DNA from: Henriciella sp. | GTDB taxonomy: Bacteria > Pseudomonadota > Alphaproteobacteria > Caulobacterales > Hyphomonadaceae | Length of the DNA: 64,000 bases | Assembly: GCA_030066975.1 (NCBI GenBank) | Contig: JASJAO010000001.1 | Coordinates: 186,001-250,000, forward strand | Direction: 5' to 3' | Part shown: piece by piece, positions 18,104-26,737 of the stretch | Layout: each line of letters begins with the position of its first letter | Position numbering within the stretch: position 1 is the first letter of the stretch | Program-made: the position numbers and the translations under genes | Notes under the pieces: model-generated | Databases searched by the model: none | What the model saw: only the letters and a program-made list of their open reading frames with translations | What the model was told of the DNA's origin: nothing

Positions 18104-20470
18104 ATGACGCACAAGACGTATTATCCGGTTCTGGATAGCCTGCGAGGAGTAGCCGCTTTCGGCGTTCTGTTCTTCCATCTATCGGAATGGACGCATACGC
18201 GGAACTGGTTTCCGCGTGGCGAACTCGCCGTGGATTTCTTTTTCTGCCTGAGCGGTTTTGTCATGGCGCACGCGTACGCCAAGCGCCTGGGCGGCGATAT
18301 GTCGTTCGGCAAATTCGTCGAGGTGCGGATGATCCGCCTTTACCCCTTGATTGGGCTCTCCGTTCTTGTCGCGACGGCCTATACGTTAGCGAAGCGGTTC
18401 ACGGATGCCGACAGCGCATCCGTTGCTGAAATCCTTACCGCCGCCGTCACCGGATTACTCCTGCTGCCGCACTTCTTCGCCCCGGAACAACTTGCCCCTT
18501 CCGGTGAGATCTATCCCCTTAACGGGCCGCTCTGGTCGCTCTTCTTTGAGCTCGCTGTGAACATCGCCTGGGCTCTGGCTTTTGTTTGGCTCACCGTATC
18601 CAGAACTGTCTGGATCGCGGTGGTTGCCGCCGTCGGTATGCTGTGCAGCGGTCTCTATTTCAGTGATTTTCTGCTCGGGGAACAGGATTACAATTTCATC
18701 TGGGGCACGTTCCGGGTCACCTATTCATTTGCGGCCGGGCTGTTGATCCATCACCTGTACACAGCACGCAATGTTCGATTGGAGGCCTCCTACGGCTTGA
18801 TTGCGGTGCTGCTAATTGGCGCCATGATGCTTCCGCGGTTTGGCTCTGGCATTGTATTTGATGCGGTCTTCGTTTTCCTGCTGTCACCTCTCATCGTACT
18901 GGCCGGTGCACATATTGACGGTCGCGGGGCGAGCCTTGGTCGCTCAAGGTTGCTCGGCGAGCTGTCTTATCCAATCTATGTGCTGCATTTTCCGATCTTC
19001 ATGTGGGCGAACGGAACCCTGCAATCGTTTGGCGGGCAGGCTGACAGTCCCTATGCGATCGGTTTTTATGCCGTGGTCATTGTGCTTGGTGCCTGGATCG
19101 CGATGGTGCTTTTCGATCGTCCCGTACGACGCCTTCTGGTGGCATACAGCCAGCGATCGGCGCAGCGACCGAAGATCGTCGGGCTGAGTGCCCTTGCGCG
19201 ACCTTTGGGCCCGCACGCCTTCGTGCCGGTTCAGAGCTGTCCCGCCGCCACAGGGAACGGTCAGTCATCGATAGATCAGGTGTCGGAATTGCAAGGACGC
19301 GATCAAGCAAACGAGGTATCAAGAAGAATGGATTCTTCTGTGGAGATCAGGAAGGACGCGGCTAGCGAAGGCGACACAATCAAAGTGTTCGCACATCTGG
19401 CGCATGGTCAGGACGTGGTCGCCTGGGAAAAGATGTGGTCCGACGGCGTTCTGGTCGGGATCAACGATCCGACGCCATATGGGTATGGCCGCGCCAACCA
19501 GATGGGATGCGAGGTCAGTTTCTCCGAGGCGGCGAAAGGGTCGAAACTGTACGCCTTTATTCGCCTGGTTTTGCGTGTCCTGCTGGGCTTTGACTATATT
19601 CAGGCCCGTCATAATGCAAAACGGGCGCTGGAAGCTGACATCATCTGGACGCACACCGAGTCCCAGTATCTCGCCATGGCCCTGGTCTTTGCCCTGCGCG
19701 GCAAGAACAAGCCGCGGCCGCTACTGCTCGGACAAAGTGTCTGGTTTTTTGATAAATGGCCAAAGCTCGACCCGATCCGGAAAGCGTTCTATCGCTACCT
19801 GATCAACTATGTGGACGTGCTCACCGTTCACTCACCGCTCAATCTGGAGCGGGCGAAAGACCTTTTTCCAGGCAAGCGTATCGAATTGGTACGGTTCGGC
19901 ATCCCGAGCGAAGATCTGACGAAGCCGCAACTACGCGAGAATGAACCACACCGGATCATTTGCGTCGGCAATGATCGCCACCGTGACTGGCAGACCGCGA
20001 TTGAAGCCTTCAAGGACGAGCCCGGCATCGACGTGAAGATATTCTCCACCAAGACCAATCCGAAGCTTGCCGATGGCATCGAAAATGTGGAGATCCGCGG
20101 CGTGCGAAACGATGCCGAGCTGAAAGCGGAGCTTTCGACCGCGTCTCTGATGGTGCTGCCGCTGAAACCGAACCTGCACGCGAGTGGCGCAACTGTCCTT
20201 CAGGAATCTGCGATCTTCGGTATTCCGGTTGTGGCCTCGCACGTGGGCGGCCTTGAGGCCTACTTCGACGCCGAAGCGGTGACCTATATCCCGCATGGAT
20301 CGCCCGAAGCGCTAAAACTGGCGGCAATGGACCTGCTGAATGATCCCGTAAAGGCAGTCGGTCAGGCCACGAAAGCCTATGAGCGGGTCAAGTCCGGCGC
20401 CATTGGTGCGAATGCCTATGTGATGGATCACGTCCGCATCAGCCGCGAACTGCTCGCAGAAAAAGACTGA
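18104..20470 (+). CDS. Fusion: acyltransferase-3 membrane domain plus GT4 glycosyltransferase
   Basis: One open frame of 788 residues joins two enzymes. Residues about 1-345 are an acyltransferase-3 (OafA/ExoZ) domain with about ten membrane segments. Its motifs are YPVLDSLRGVAAFGVLFFHL (catalytic His region), DFFFCLSGFVMAHAYAKR and GPLWSLFFELAVNI. After a soluble linker (about 346-425), residues about 426-785 form a GT-B glycosyltransferase (IICVGNDRHRDWQTAIEAF, VLPLKPNLHASGATVLQESAIFGIPVVASH read in parts). An in-frame ATG at 19328, behind GAGG, could start the glycosyltransferase alone. It should O-acylate and glycosylate the exopolysaccharide unit. The start codon follows a strong AAGGGGGG site. 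Confidence 0.85.
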   Translation: MTHKTYYPVLDSLRGVAAFGVLFFHLSEWTHTRNWFPRGELAVDFFFCLSGFVMAHAYAKRLGGDMSFGKFVEVRMIRLYPLIGLSVLVATAYTLAKRFTDADSASVAEILTAAVTGLLLLPHFFAPEQLAPSGEIYPLNGPLWSLFFELAVNIAWALAFVWLTVSRTVWIAVVAAVGMLCSGLYFSDFLLGEQDYNFIWGTFRVTYSFAAGLLIHHLYTARNVRLEASYGLIAVLLIGAMMLPRFGSGIVFDAVFVFLLSPLIVLAGAHIDGRGASLGRSRLLGELSYPIYVLHFPIFMWANGTLQSFGGQADSPYAIGFYAVVIVLGAWIAMVLFDRPVRRLLVAYSQRSAQRPKIVGLSALARPLGPHAFVPVQSCPAATGNGQSSIDQVSELQGRDQANEVSRRMDSSVEIRKDAASEGDTIKVFAHLAHGQDVVAWEKMWSDGVLVGINDPTPYGYGRANQMGCEVSFSEAAKGSKLYAFIRLVLRVLLGFDYIQARHNAKRALEADIIWTHTESQYLAMALVFALRGKNKPRPLLLGQSVWFFDKWPKLDPIRKAFYRYLINYVDVLTVHSPLNLERAKDLFPGKRIELVRFGIPSEDLTKPQLRENEPHRIICVGNDRHRDWQTAIEAFKDEPGIDVKIFSTKTNPKLADGIENVEIRGVRNDAELKAELSTASLMVLPLKPNLHASGATVLQESAIFGIPVVASHVGGLEAYFDAEAVTYIPHGSPEALKLAAMDLLNDPVKAVGQATKAYERVKSGAIGANAYVMDHVRISRELLAEKD

Positions 20471-20471
20471 C

Positions 20472-21410
20472 TCATTGGTAGCGCGGGGTTAGCCGCGTGC
20501 GCATCCGTTCGAGCAGGGCCTTGGTCTTGAAAACGCCGTCTGTTTCACTGTCTTCGTGACCCTCAAACTCAATACCGACATAGCCGCGAAAACCCGCGTC
20601 CAAGACAATCCGCATCATTCGGTCATAATCGATCCCGACCTCATTGCCCGACGCGTCAAACCGGAAGGATTTGGCACTCACCGCTTTGGCATAGGGCATC
20701 AGCTCTTTGACGCCTTTGTAAATGTCATAGCTTTCCTTGTCCGAGATGCGGAAATTCCCGAAATCCGGCAAAGTCCCAACATTTGGGTGGTCCGCCATAT
20801 CCATCACACCCGCCAGCCAGCAGCCATGGCTGGAATACCCGCCATGATTTTCGACCAGCACATTCATGCCGAACTGTGCAGTATATTCAGCAAGCTGGCG
20901 CAAGCCGTCCGCGGCAAGACGCTGTTGCTCAATGAATTCGCCTTCACTGTTCGCATTGACGCGGATGTGACGACAGCCGAGTACAGCCGCCATATCGGCC
21001 CATTTCTTATGTCGTTCGACAGAGTCACGGCGCTGATTGACATCCGGATCGCCAAGTCGGCCTTCCCCGTCGCACATAATCAAATGGCTAATCACGCCCT
21101 CACCATCAGCGCGTGTCTTAAGCTCGGTCAGATATGAGCGGTCACGGGCTTTACCCTGATAGAATGAGTTTACGTATTCCACCGCACCGATATCGAAGGT
21201 CTGTCTGGCGACCACCGGGAAATCCAGCGGGTCGAGGCTGGGTGGCTTTCCCTGGTCGCCATACAGCGCGCGGTGCAGAGACCATTGGGCCAGTGAGATG
21301 TCGAACAGGACGTCCGGCGCTTGCGCATATGCCGGGGCGGAGCCCGTTGCCGCGAGCCCCATAAAAGCTGCTCCAGAAAGCAGCAGATTGCGTCGATCCA
21401 GTTCCGTCAT
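20472..21410 (-). CDS. Tat-exported xylose-isomerase-like TIM-barrel protein
   Basis: This 312-residue protein has a twin-arginine signal (ELDRRNLLLSGAAFMGLAATG, read in parts, ending at AYA), so it is exported folded to the periplasm. The mature part is a sugar phosphate isomerase/epimerase (AP-endonuclease-2-like) TIM barrel. Probable metal-site residues are the Glu of NVLVENHGGYSSHGC, the Asp of GTLPDFGNFRI and the Glu of GYVGIEFEGHEDSET. It is clearly paralogous to the protein at 23150-24067 over the full barrel. ATG 21410 follows AGAGG. Function is unknown. Isomerisation, epimerisation or beta-elimination of an oxidised sugar are possible. Confidence 0.82.
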   Translation of the reverse strand: MTELDRRNLLLSGAAFMGLAATGSAPAYAQAPDVLFDISLAQWSLHRALYGDQGKPPSLDPLDFPVVARQTFDIGAVEYVNSFYQGKARDRSYLTELKTRADGEGVISHLIMCDGEGRLGDPDVNQRRDSVERHKKWADMAAVLGCRHIRVNANSEGEFIEQQRLAADGLRQLAEYTAQFGMNVLVENHGGYSSHGCWLAGVMDMADHPNVGTLPDFGNFRISDKESYDIYKGVKELMPYAKAVSAKSFRFDASGNEVGIDYDRMMRIVLDAGFRGYVGIEFEGHEDSETDGVFKTKALLERMRTRLTPRYQ

Positions 21411-21641
21411 GTCCACCTCTTAACGCCTGTTCTGCCAGATTTACGCAAAGCTTACGCCATTCAAAATGGATTGGCGATCAATAGTGCAATCCTATGCTTC
21501 TCAGCCTACAATTCATCGCTGAGCTTGAACGCTGTGTTGGCAGTGATATTGCAACCTCGGGGAACATCGGGACAAGATCAAATCTGCGTGCCGATCGGCA
21601 ACCTGAATCTCGTGTCTGAGAGCGTAGAGGAAGACATTAGG

Positions 21642-23129
21642 ATGGCAAAAGACGTCACCAGCCGAACGGCTTCGGCAAGTGCGGCGCTGCTCGGCGCACG
21701 GCTGTTCGTCAAGATGATCGATCTTGTGCTGATCCTGATCCTCGCGCGCATTCTCGTACCGGAAGATTTCGCGCTGGTCGCGATCGCGATGATCTTTATT
21801 CAGTTCACGGAATCGATCCTGGAAATTCCGGTCATTCAGGCCATCATCCGAACGCCCAATATCACCAACCGGATGCTGGACACCGCGTTTACCATCTCCG
21901 TTTTGCGGGCCCTGCTGGTTACCGCGATTGTCTGCGCATTCGCTCCGGTGGCGATGTATGTGTTCGACGAACCGCGTCTTGGCTTGTTGATGGTGGTGCT
22001 GTCTTTATCGCCAGCTTTGCGGGGCCTGGTGAACCCAAGGCTGGTCATGTACGCGCGCGCGCTGAACTATTTCCCGGAAGCGATCATCGATACGATCGCC
22101 AAGATCGTCACAGCCGCCATTGCGGTGCCACTGGCCATCGCAACAGAGAGCTATTGGTCGCTTGCCATCATGACCGTTCTCACACCGGTCAACATGATCA
22201 TCGGGTCCTACATCTATGCGCCCTATCGCCCGCGCCTGACTCTGAAAGACTGGCCGATTTTCCGCAACATGATCAGTTGGAGTACGGTGTCGCAAATGTT
22301 TGTAGCGGCCAATTGGCAGGTCGACATCTTCGCCCTTGGGCGCGGCGCCCCGGCAGATATTGTCGGCAAGTTCAGCATTTCCCAAACTCTGGCAGGCGCG
22401 CCGTATCAGGTCTTCGTGGTGCCGATCATGCGCCCCTTCATCGCCGCTTTCGCCGAACTGCGCACCCCAGCGGCGATCAAACCCGGCTACCTGACCGCGT
22501 CTTCGGCCGTCGTCACCGCGGTGGCGCCGCTTCTGGCGCTGGTGCTGGCCATGGCAGAGCCGATTGTTTCGCTCCTGTTCAACGATCAATGGACGGGTGC
22601 GAGCCTGTTTCTCACGGTTCTAACACTATCAGCTATCATTCAGCTCCCAGCACAGCCTGTGGCCAGCATGGTTCTGGCGCTCGACAAGGCCAAGTTCAAT
22701 GCGGTGCACGCCCTGGCCGGTCTGCTTGTCAAGGCACCGCTCCTGTTCCTCGGTCTGCAGTTCTTTGGCATTAACGGCTTCCTGGTCGGACAGGTGATCG
22801 GCGTTACGGCCTGGACCATCGCCGGCGCGATCATTGTGAAATATCTGCTCGATCTGCCGCTCTGGGATCAAGCCACCTCCATGCTCCGTCCGTTTCTGGG
22901 CATGATCGTCCTGTCGGCCTGTGTGTACGGGCTTCAGCCGCTGATCAATTATTCGAGCCCGGTGATGCTGATCATCTCCTGCGCCTTTGTCGGCGGCGTT
23001 GGCTTCATCGCCTACTGGATCACCGTGTTTGGCCTCTGGCTGCGGTCGAGTCGACCGGATGGCATTGAGCGCCTCGTCCACGGCGCCTTTATGAAACTTA
23101 AAAATCGCGGCGCTGAGCCCGCAGAATAG
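21642..23129 (+). CDS. Polysaccharide flippase (Wzx, MOP superfamily)
   Basis: This 495-residue membrane protein has about 12-14 hydrophobic segments. It resembles the lipopolysaccharide biosynthesis/oligosaccharide flippase branch (RTASASAALLGARLFVKMID at the start, ILARILVPEDFALVAIAMIF, EIPVIQAIIRTPNITNRMLD). It should move the undecaprenyl-linked repeat unit across the inner membrane. An open frame extends upstream, but ATG 21642 is chosen because homologous flippases start a short distance before the first helix. It stands between the two TIM-barrel paralogues, divergent from the first and 20 bp before the second. Confidence 0.88.
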   Translation: MAKDVTSRTASASAALLGARLFVKMIDLVLILILARILVPEDFALVAIAMIFIQFTESILEIPVIQAIIRTPNITNRMLDTAFTISVLRALLVTAIVCAFAPVAMYVFDEPRLGLLMVVLSLSPALRGLVNPRLVMYARALNYFPEAIIDTIAKIVTAAIAVPLAIATESYWSLAIMTVLTPVNMIIGSYIYAPYRPRLTLKDWPIFRNMISWSTVSQMFVAANWQVDIFALGRGAPADIVGKFSISQTLAGAPYQVFVVPIMRPFIAAFAELRTPAAIKPGYLTASSAVVTAVAPLLALVLAMAEPIVSLLFNDQWTGASLFLTVLTLSAIIQLPAQPVASMVLALDKAKFNAVHALAGLLVKAPLLFLGLQFFGINGFLVGQVIGVTAWTIAGAIIVKYLLDLPLWDQATSMLRPFLGMIVLSACVYGLQPLINYSSPVMLIISCAFVGGVGFIAYWITVFGLWLRSSRPDGIERLVHGAFMKLKNRGAEPAE

Positions 23130-23149
23130 CTATCACAACGAGATCGATC

Positions 23150-24067
23150 ATGACTGCACAGACCGAAATTGAGCCTCGCTACAAGCTCTCCCTCGCCCAG
23201 TACGCGCTGCATCGGAAAATTGGTGGCAGCGGGAACTTTTTCATCCGCCACGCTAAACGGCTGAAATACTCGATGCTGGAACGACCCGTCGACTTTTTCC
23301 AGAGCCGCCTTGATCCGATTGACTTCGCCGAATTTACCCGCAAAACCTTCGACATCGGCGCGGTGGAATATGTCAGTGGCTTCTATCGCGGCAAAGCCGA
23401 AGACAAGGCCTATCTCAAAGAACTGAAAACCCGCGCCGAGGAGCATGGCGTGGAGAATGTGCTGATCATGGTCGACGGTGAGGGCATTCTGGGTGCGCAA
23501 GAGGCCGCTGATCGCTTTGATGCGGTTGAACGCCATAAAAAATGGATCGATGCGGCCGCATATCTCGGTTGTTACGCGATCCGAGCCTTTGCGTTCTCCG
23601 ATGACGGTCCATCCTATGAAGAGCGCCAGAAACTGACCGCCGATGGGTTTGCCCAACTGGTAGACTATGCGGCCTCGCAAGACATTGATGTTGTGATTGA
23701 GAATAAGGGCGGTCTGGCGGCCAACGCAGCCTGGCTGGTCGGCATGATTGAACAAGTGGGGCACAAACGGCTGGGCACCTTGCCGGACTTCGGCAACTTC
23801 AAAATCTCCGAAACAGAGACCTATGATTACATTCAAGGGACGCGGGAGATGATGCCTTACGCCAAGGGGGTTAGCGTCAAAGCCTTCGAGTTTGACGAGC
23901 ATGGCGTCGAACAGACCTTCGATTTTCCGACCTTGATGCAGATCATTCAGGAGTCCGGATTCCGAGGATATCTCGGCGTCGAGTTTGAAGGCACAGGCAT
24001 GAGTGAGGTGGCCGGCATTCTGAAAACAAAAGAGATGCTGGAGAAACTTATTCCGCAATATCAATAA
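23150..24067 (+). CDS. Cytoplasmic xylose-isomerase-like TIM-barrel protein (paralogue)
   Basis: This 305-residue TIM barrel belongs to the same sugar isomerase/epimerase-like family as the gene at 20472, but has no signal peptide. The two share long near-identical phrases (RKTFDIGAVEYVSGFYRGKA against RQTFDIGAVEYVNSFYQGKA; LGTLPDFGNFKI against VGTLPDFGNFRI; both end in a QYQ/RYQ tail). Likely metal-site acids are in VVIENKGGLAANAAW, TLPDFGNFKI and GYLGVEFEGTGMSE. The position where many relatives have His (VHVKD-like) reads SVKAFEFD here. It follows the flippase by 20 bp, so the two are likely co-transcribed. Substrate is unknown. Confidence 0.82.
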   Translation: MTAQTEIEPRYKLSLAQYALHRKIGGSGNFFIRHAKRLKYSMLERPVDFFQSRLDPIDFAEFTRKTFDIGAVEYVSGFYRGKAEDKAYLKELKTRAEEHGVENVLIMVDGEGILGAQEAADRFDAVERHKKWIDAAAYLGCYAIRAFAFSDDGPSYEERQKLTADGFAQLVDYAASQDIDVVIENKGGLAANAAWLVGMIEQVGHKRLGTLPDFGNFKISETETYDYIQGTREMMPYAKGVSVKAFEFDEHGVEQTFDFPTLMQIIQESGFRGYLGVEFEGTGMSEVAGILKTKEMLEKLIPQYQ

Positions 24068-24152
24068 GGGGCTGATTTTTTGCGAATTGAGCGTGACTTC
24101 TCACCCGATCCTGTAGTGTCATTCAACCGTATCTAGAGTATAGACGATCCTT

Positions 24153-25619
24153 ATGATTACCCTTCCCGTCATTCTGTTTTGGGCTATTGCCGGACTTGGT
24201 CTGATGGGTCGGCCCAATGTGCTGATCTATCTGCTGTTTGCCAGCATGTCGTTCGGGGCGTTTGCAGCGATCCCCCCCGCCCTGCTCGGTGATCTGACGT
24301 TGGTGCCCGCAACGGTTTGCGCTATGCTGATTGTGGCGCGGACATTTCTGTCGACTCCGGGCATGACGTTCTTCCTGAACTCTCTTGGCGGAAAGCGACT
24401 CGGGCTTCTGTTTGCGTTCTGGTTCGTCGCTGTTCTCGTAACGATGTTCATGCCGCGCCTGTTCGCGGGCTTTGTCACCATTATGCCGATCCGCGCGACC
24501 AATCTGATCGAGTCGCCTCTGTATCCGAGTATGCAGAACATCTCACAGCTCGCTTATCTGACCGTATCAGTGTTTCTCGTTTTCGCTTTGACCCGCATCC
24601 TGCGCACATTCGAAATGCAGCAAGTCGCTCTGAAAGCGCTATGTTTTGGCGGCTTGATTGCCGTGGTGACCGGGACGCTGGATTATGCCAGCCAGTACAT
24701 CCCGATCAGCACATTCCTCGACCAGTTTCGGACAGCAACTTATGAGTTGCACGTCGAGGCTGAGGTGATGAACGCCAAACGGGTTGTCGGACTGATGCCG
24801 GAAGCCTCTGCGTTCGGAGCCCATTGTGTCGGTATGCTGACGGCGATCTATTTTTTCAGACGATCCATTGCCGATGACGCGCTGCGCAACACCTATGCGC
24901 CGATCTTGATCGGATTGCTGGCCGGATTCGCATGGCTCTCAACATCGTCAGCCGCTTATGTCGGCCTTGGCCTGTTTGGATTGTTCGCAGGAATTGAATG
25001 GGTCTGGCGCGCCACCACCGTTCCTGCCGGGTCCCGCCGTCGCGAAGGTATGGCCCTGGAAGCCTGGGCCCTGTTCTGGGGCGCGACCGCCTTGATGATC
25101 ATGATGATGATGCGCCCGGATATCCTCGACCCTGTCTATGAAATGCTGGACGAGATGGTGTTCCAGAAAGCCAGCACCTCCTCATTTGATGAACGCAACA
25201 ACTGGACAGCCGTTTCCTGGCAAGCGCTGATGGACACTTACGGTCTGGGCGTCGGCATCGGATCGACACGTCCGTCCAATGCATTTGTCGCTGTGATGAG
25301 CAATGCCGGCTTTGTCGGGGGCGCACTGTTTTATGCGTTTGTGCTGCAATCCCTGACACGCAAGGCCCTGCCCGGCGACAGCTATGGTGAAGCGATGCTG
25401 ACAGGCGTGCGCTGGGCATTCCTTCCGGGGTTCGGGATCAGTCTTTTGATCGGCACCAGCGCGGACTTCGGCGTGTTCAATGCGTTCCTGTTTGGTCTGG
25501 CGACCGCGATCGGTACCAGACTCTCCGTGTTCGAACACAGAGAACTCCTGCAAGCTGAAATGCTGATGGCCGAGCAGGCCGGTCATAATGCAGCGGACCT
25601 CCCGGCGCCAAGCCGCTAG
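24153..25619 (+). CDS. Wzy/WaaL-like O-antigen polymerase-ligase membrane protein (first)
   Basis: This 488-residue protein has about 11-12 membrane segments and a large loop around residues 320-370 (EMLDEMVFQKASTSSFDERNNW, read in parts, then GLGVGIGSTRPSNAFVAVMSNAG). The motif GLGVGIGSTRPSN in the loop is the usual mark of Wzy/WaaL proteins, which transfer or polymerise undecaprenyl-linked glycans in the periplasm. It follows the flippase and TIM-barrel gene on the same strand. The locus carries a second such protein at 35935, so which one polymerises and which ligates is open. Confidence 0.8.
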   Translation: MITLPVILFWAIAGLGLMGRPNVLIYLLFASMSFGAFAAIPPALLGDLTLVPATVCAMLIVARTFLSTPGMTFFLNSLGGKRLGLLFAFWFVAVLVTMFMPRLFAGFVTIMPIRATNLIESPLYPSMQNISQLAYLTVSVFLVFALTRILRTFEMQQVALKALCFGGLIAVVTGTLDYASQYIPISTFLDQFRTATYELHVEAEVMNAKRVVGLMPEASAFGAHCVGMLTAIYFFRRSIADDALRNTYAPILIGLLAGFAWLSTSSAAYVGLGLFGLFAGIEWVWRATTVPAGSRRREGMALEAWALFWGATALMIMMMMRPDILDPVYEMLDEMVFQKASTSSFDERNNWTAVSWQALMDTYGLGVGIGSTRPSNAFVAVMSNAGFVGGALFYAFVLQSLTRKALPGDSYGEAMLTGVRWAFLPGFGISLLIGTSADFGVFNAFLFGLATAIGTRLSVFEHRELLQAEMLMAEQAGHNAADLPAPSR

Positions 25620-25724
25620 CGGGCGTCCGGCTGGATTTGACGACACAAAACCTCAAACCCGCAGGCGAGTGGCGGCGATGCAGTCGCTGCAAACGCCGTC
25701 TGCGCAATACTCAAGATTTCAGGA

Positions 25725-26636
25725 TTAGCTCAGTGTCAGGATGCGCTCTGGATCCATCTTGCCGCGCATGAGGTCAAACAGGGCCACCCAGTTTCCAGCG
25801 GCGCGGCCTTTCCGGTCGACCCAGGGCTCCGGGATCAGCAGTTTGGCATGATTGGCGATGACATTCTTGGTCATGAGGACATAAGCCTTGCGGCGGCCAA
25901 TCGTGCCTTTCTGAAGCAGATAGACCGGATTGGCGATCTGTGAGTAGCCCAGTTTCTTGCCCGGTGAGCGCGAGCGTTTTGTCCCGCGATGAACACCGGA
26001 AAACGCGTCTGTACGGATCAGGTCACCGCGCTTCAAGAGCCGGTTTGAGAAATCGACATCTTCCTGCCAGCCATAGGCGGGCAGGCGTTCATCAAAACGT
26101 TCCCCCTGGATGGCCGACACCCGGTAAGCCATGTTGCAGCCATACAGGTCGGCAACCGGTTCGGTCAGTTTGGATTTGCCACGCGGTGCAGCGTCATATT
26201 CCGAGACCATCGCAAAGGCTTCTTCACGATTGATGCCCGGACCCTTGATCCCGTCGGCGATCAGGTGTCCGGTAATGCCGACGACGCTTGGATTCTCATC
26301 GAAATAGCGCACGATATCTTCAACCGCGGTTCGGGTGGCGACATAGTCATCATCAAAAAAGACCAGATAGTCATAATCTTCTCCAATATGATCCAGGGCT
26401 TTGTTGCGCTGAGCGCAGAGGCCCTTGTCGCCAAACAGTACCTCTGCGCCGCGTCGTTTGTCTTCCGACGGCAGATCGTCCTCGGACGTGACTGAAATCA
26501 CGATCCGGTCTGGCAGCCGGGTCTGCCTCTCCAGGCTTTCGATCAGATCTGCGACATCGTCGGGACGGCCGAGCGTTGCGATGACAACGACAAGCGATGA
26601 CTGTGACGTCACGGTATCTAGATTATCCAGCGGCAT
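25725..26636 (-). CDS. Glycosyltransferase family 2 (GT-A)
   Basis: This 303-residue GT-A inverting glycosyltransferase has the N-terminal strand SSLVVVIATLGRPDDVADLI, the metal-binding DXD region YLVFFDDDYVAT near residue 100, and the acceptor/base motif YGWQEDVDFSNRLLKRG (ED pair). It should use a UDP-sugar to extend the repeat unit on the cytoplasmic side. ATG 26636 is preferred, with GGGA upstream; the in-frame GTG at 26666 lacks a ribosome-binding site. It lies downstream of the Wzc-like gene on the same strand with a gap of about 100 bp. Confidence 0.88.
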   Translation of the reverse strand: MPLDNLDTVTSQSSLVVVIATLGRPDDVADLIESLERQTRLPDRIVISVTSEDDLPSEDKRRGAEVLFGDKGLCAQRNKALDHIGEDYDYLVFFDDDYVATRTAVEDIVRYFDENPSVVGITGHLIADGIKGPGINREEAFAMVSEYDAAPRGKSKLTEPVADLYGCNMAYRVSAIQGERFDERLPAYGWQEDVDFSNRLLKRGDLIRTDAFSGVHRGTKRSRSPGKKLGYSQIANPVYLLQKGTIGRRKAYVLMTKNVIANHAKLLIPEPWVDRKGRAAGNWVALFDLMRGKMDPERILTLS

Positions 26637-26737
26637 GTTCGGCGTCCCAATTGCGAATAGCGTCACAAATTCGGATGCAAATCATATGCCGATGACCGCC
26701 GTGATTTCGCGAAACGGCGCGGCGACCACGCCGAAGA

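Noticed and set aside
21321-21641. Upstream extension of the flippase by 107 codons
   Set aside because: It overlaps the signal-peptide end of the divergent TIM-barrel gene and lacks flippase-like sequence.
23012-24064. 350-codon minus-strand open frame across the second TIM-barrel gene
   Set aside because: It is antisense to a protein with clear family motifs and a full-length paralogue nearby. The translated sequence resembles no protein and follows third-position codon bias of the real gene.
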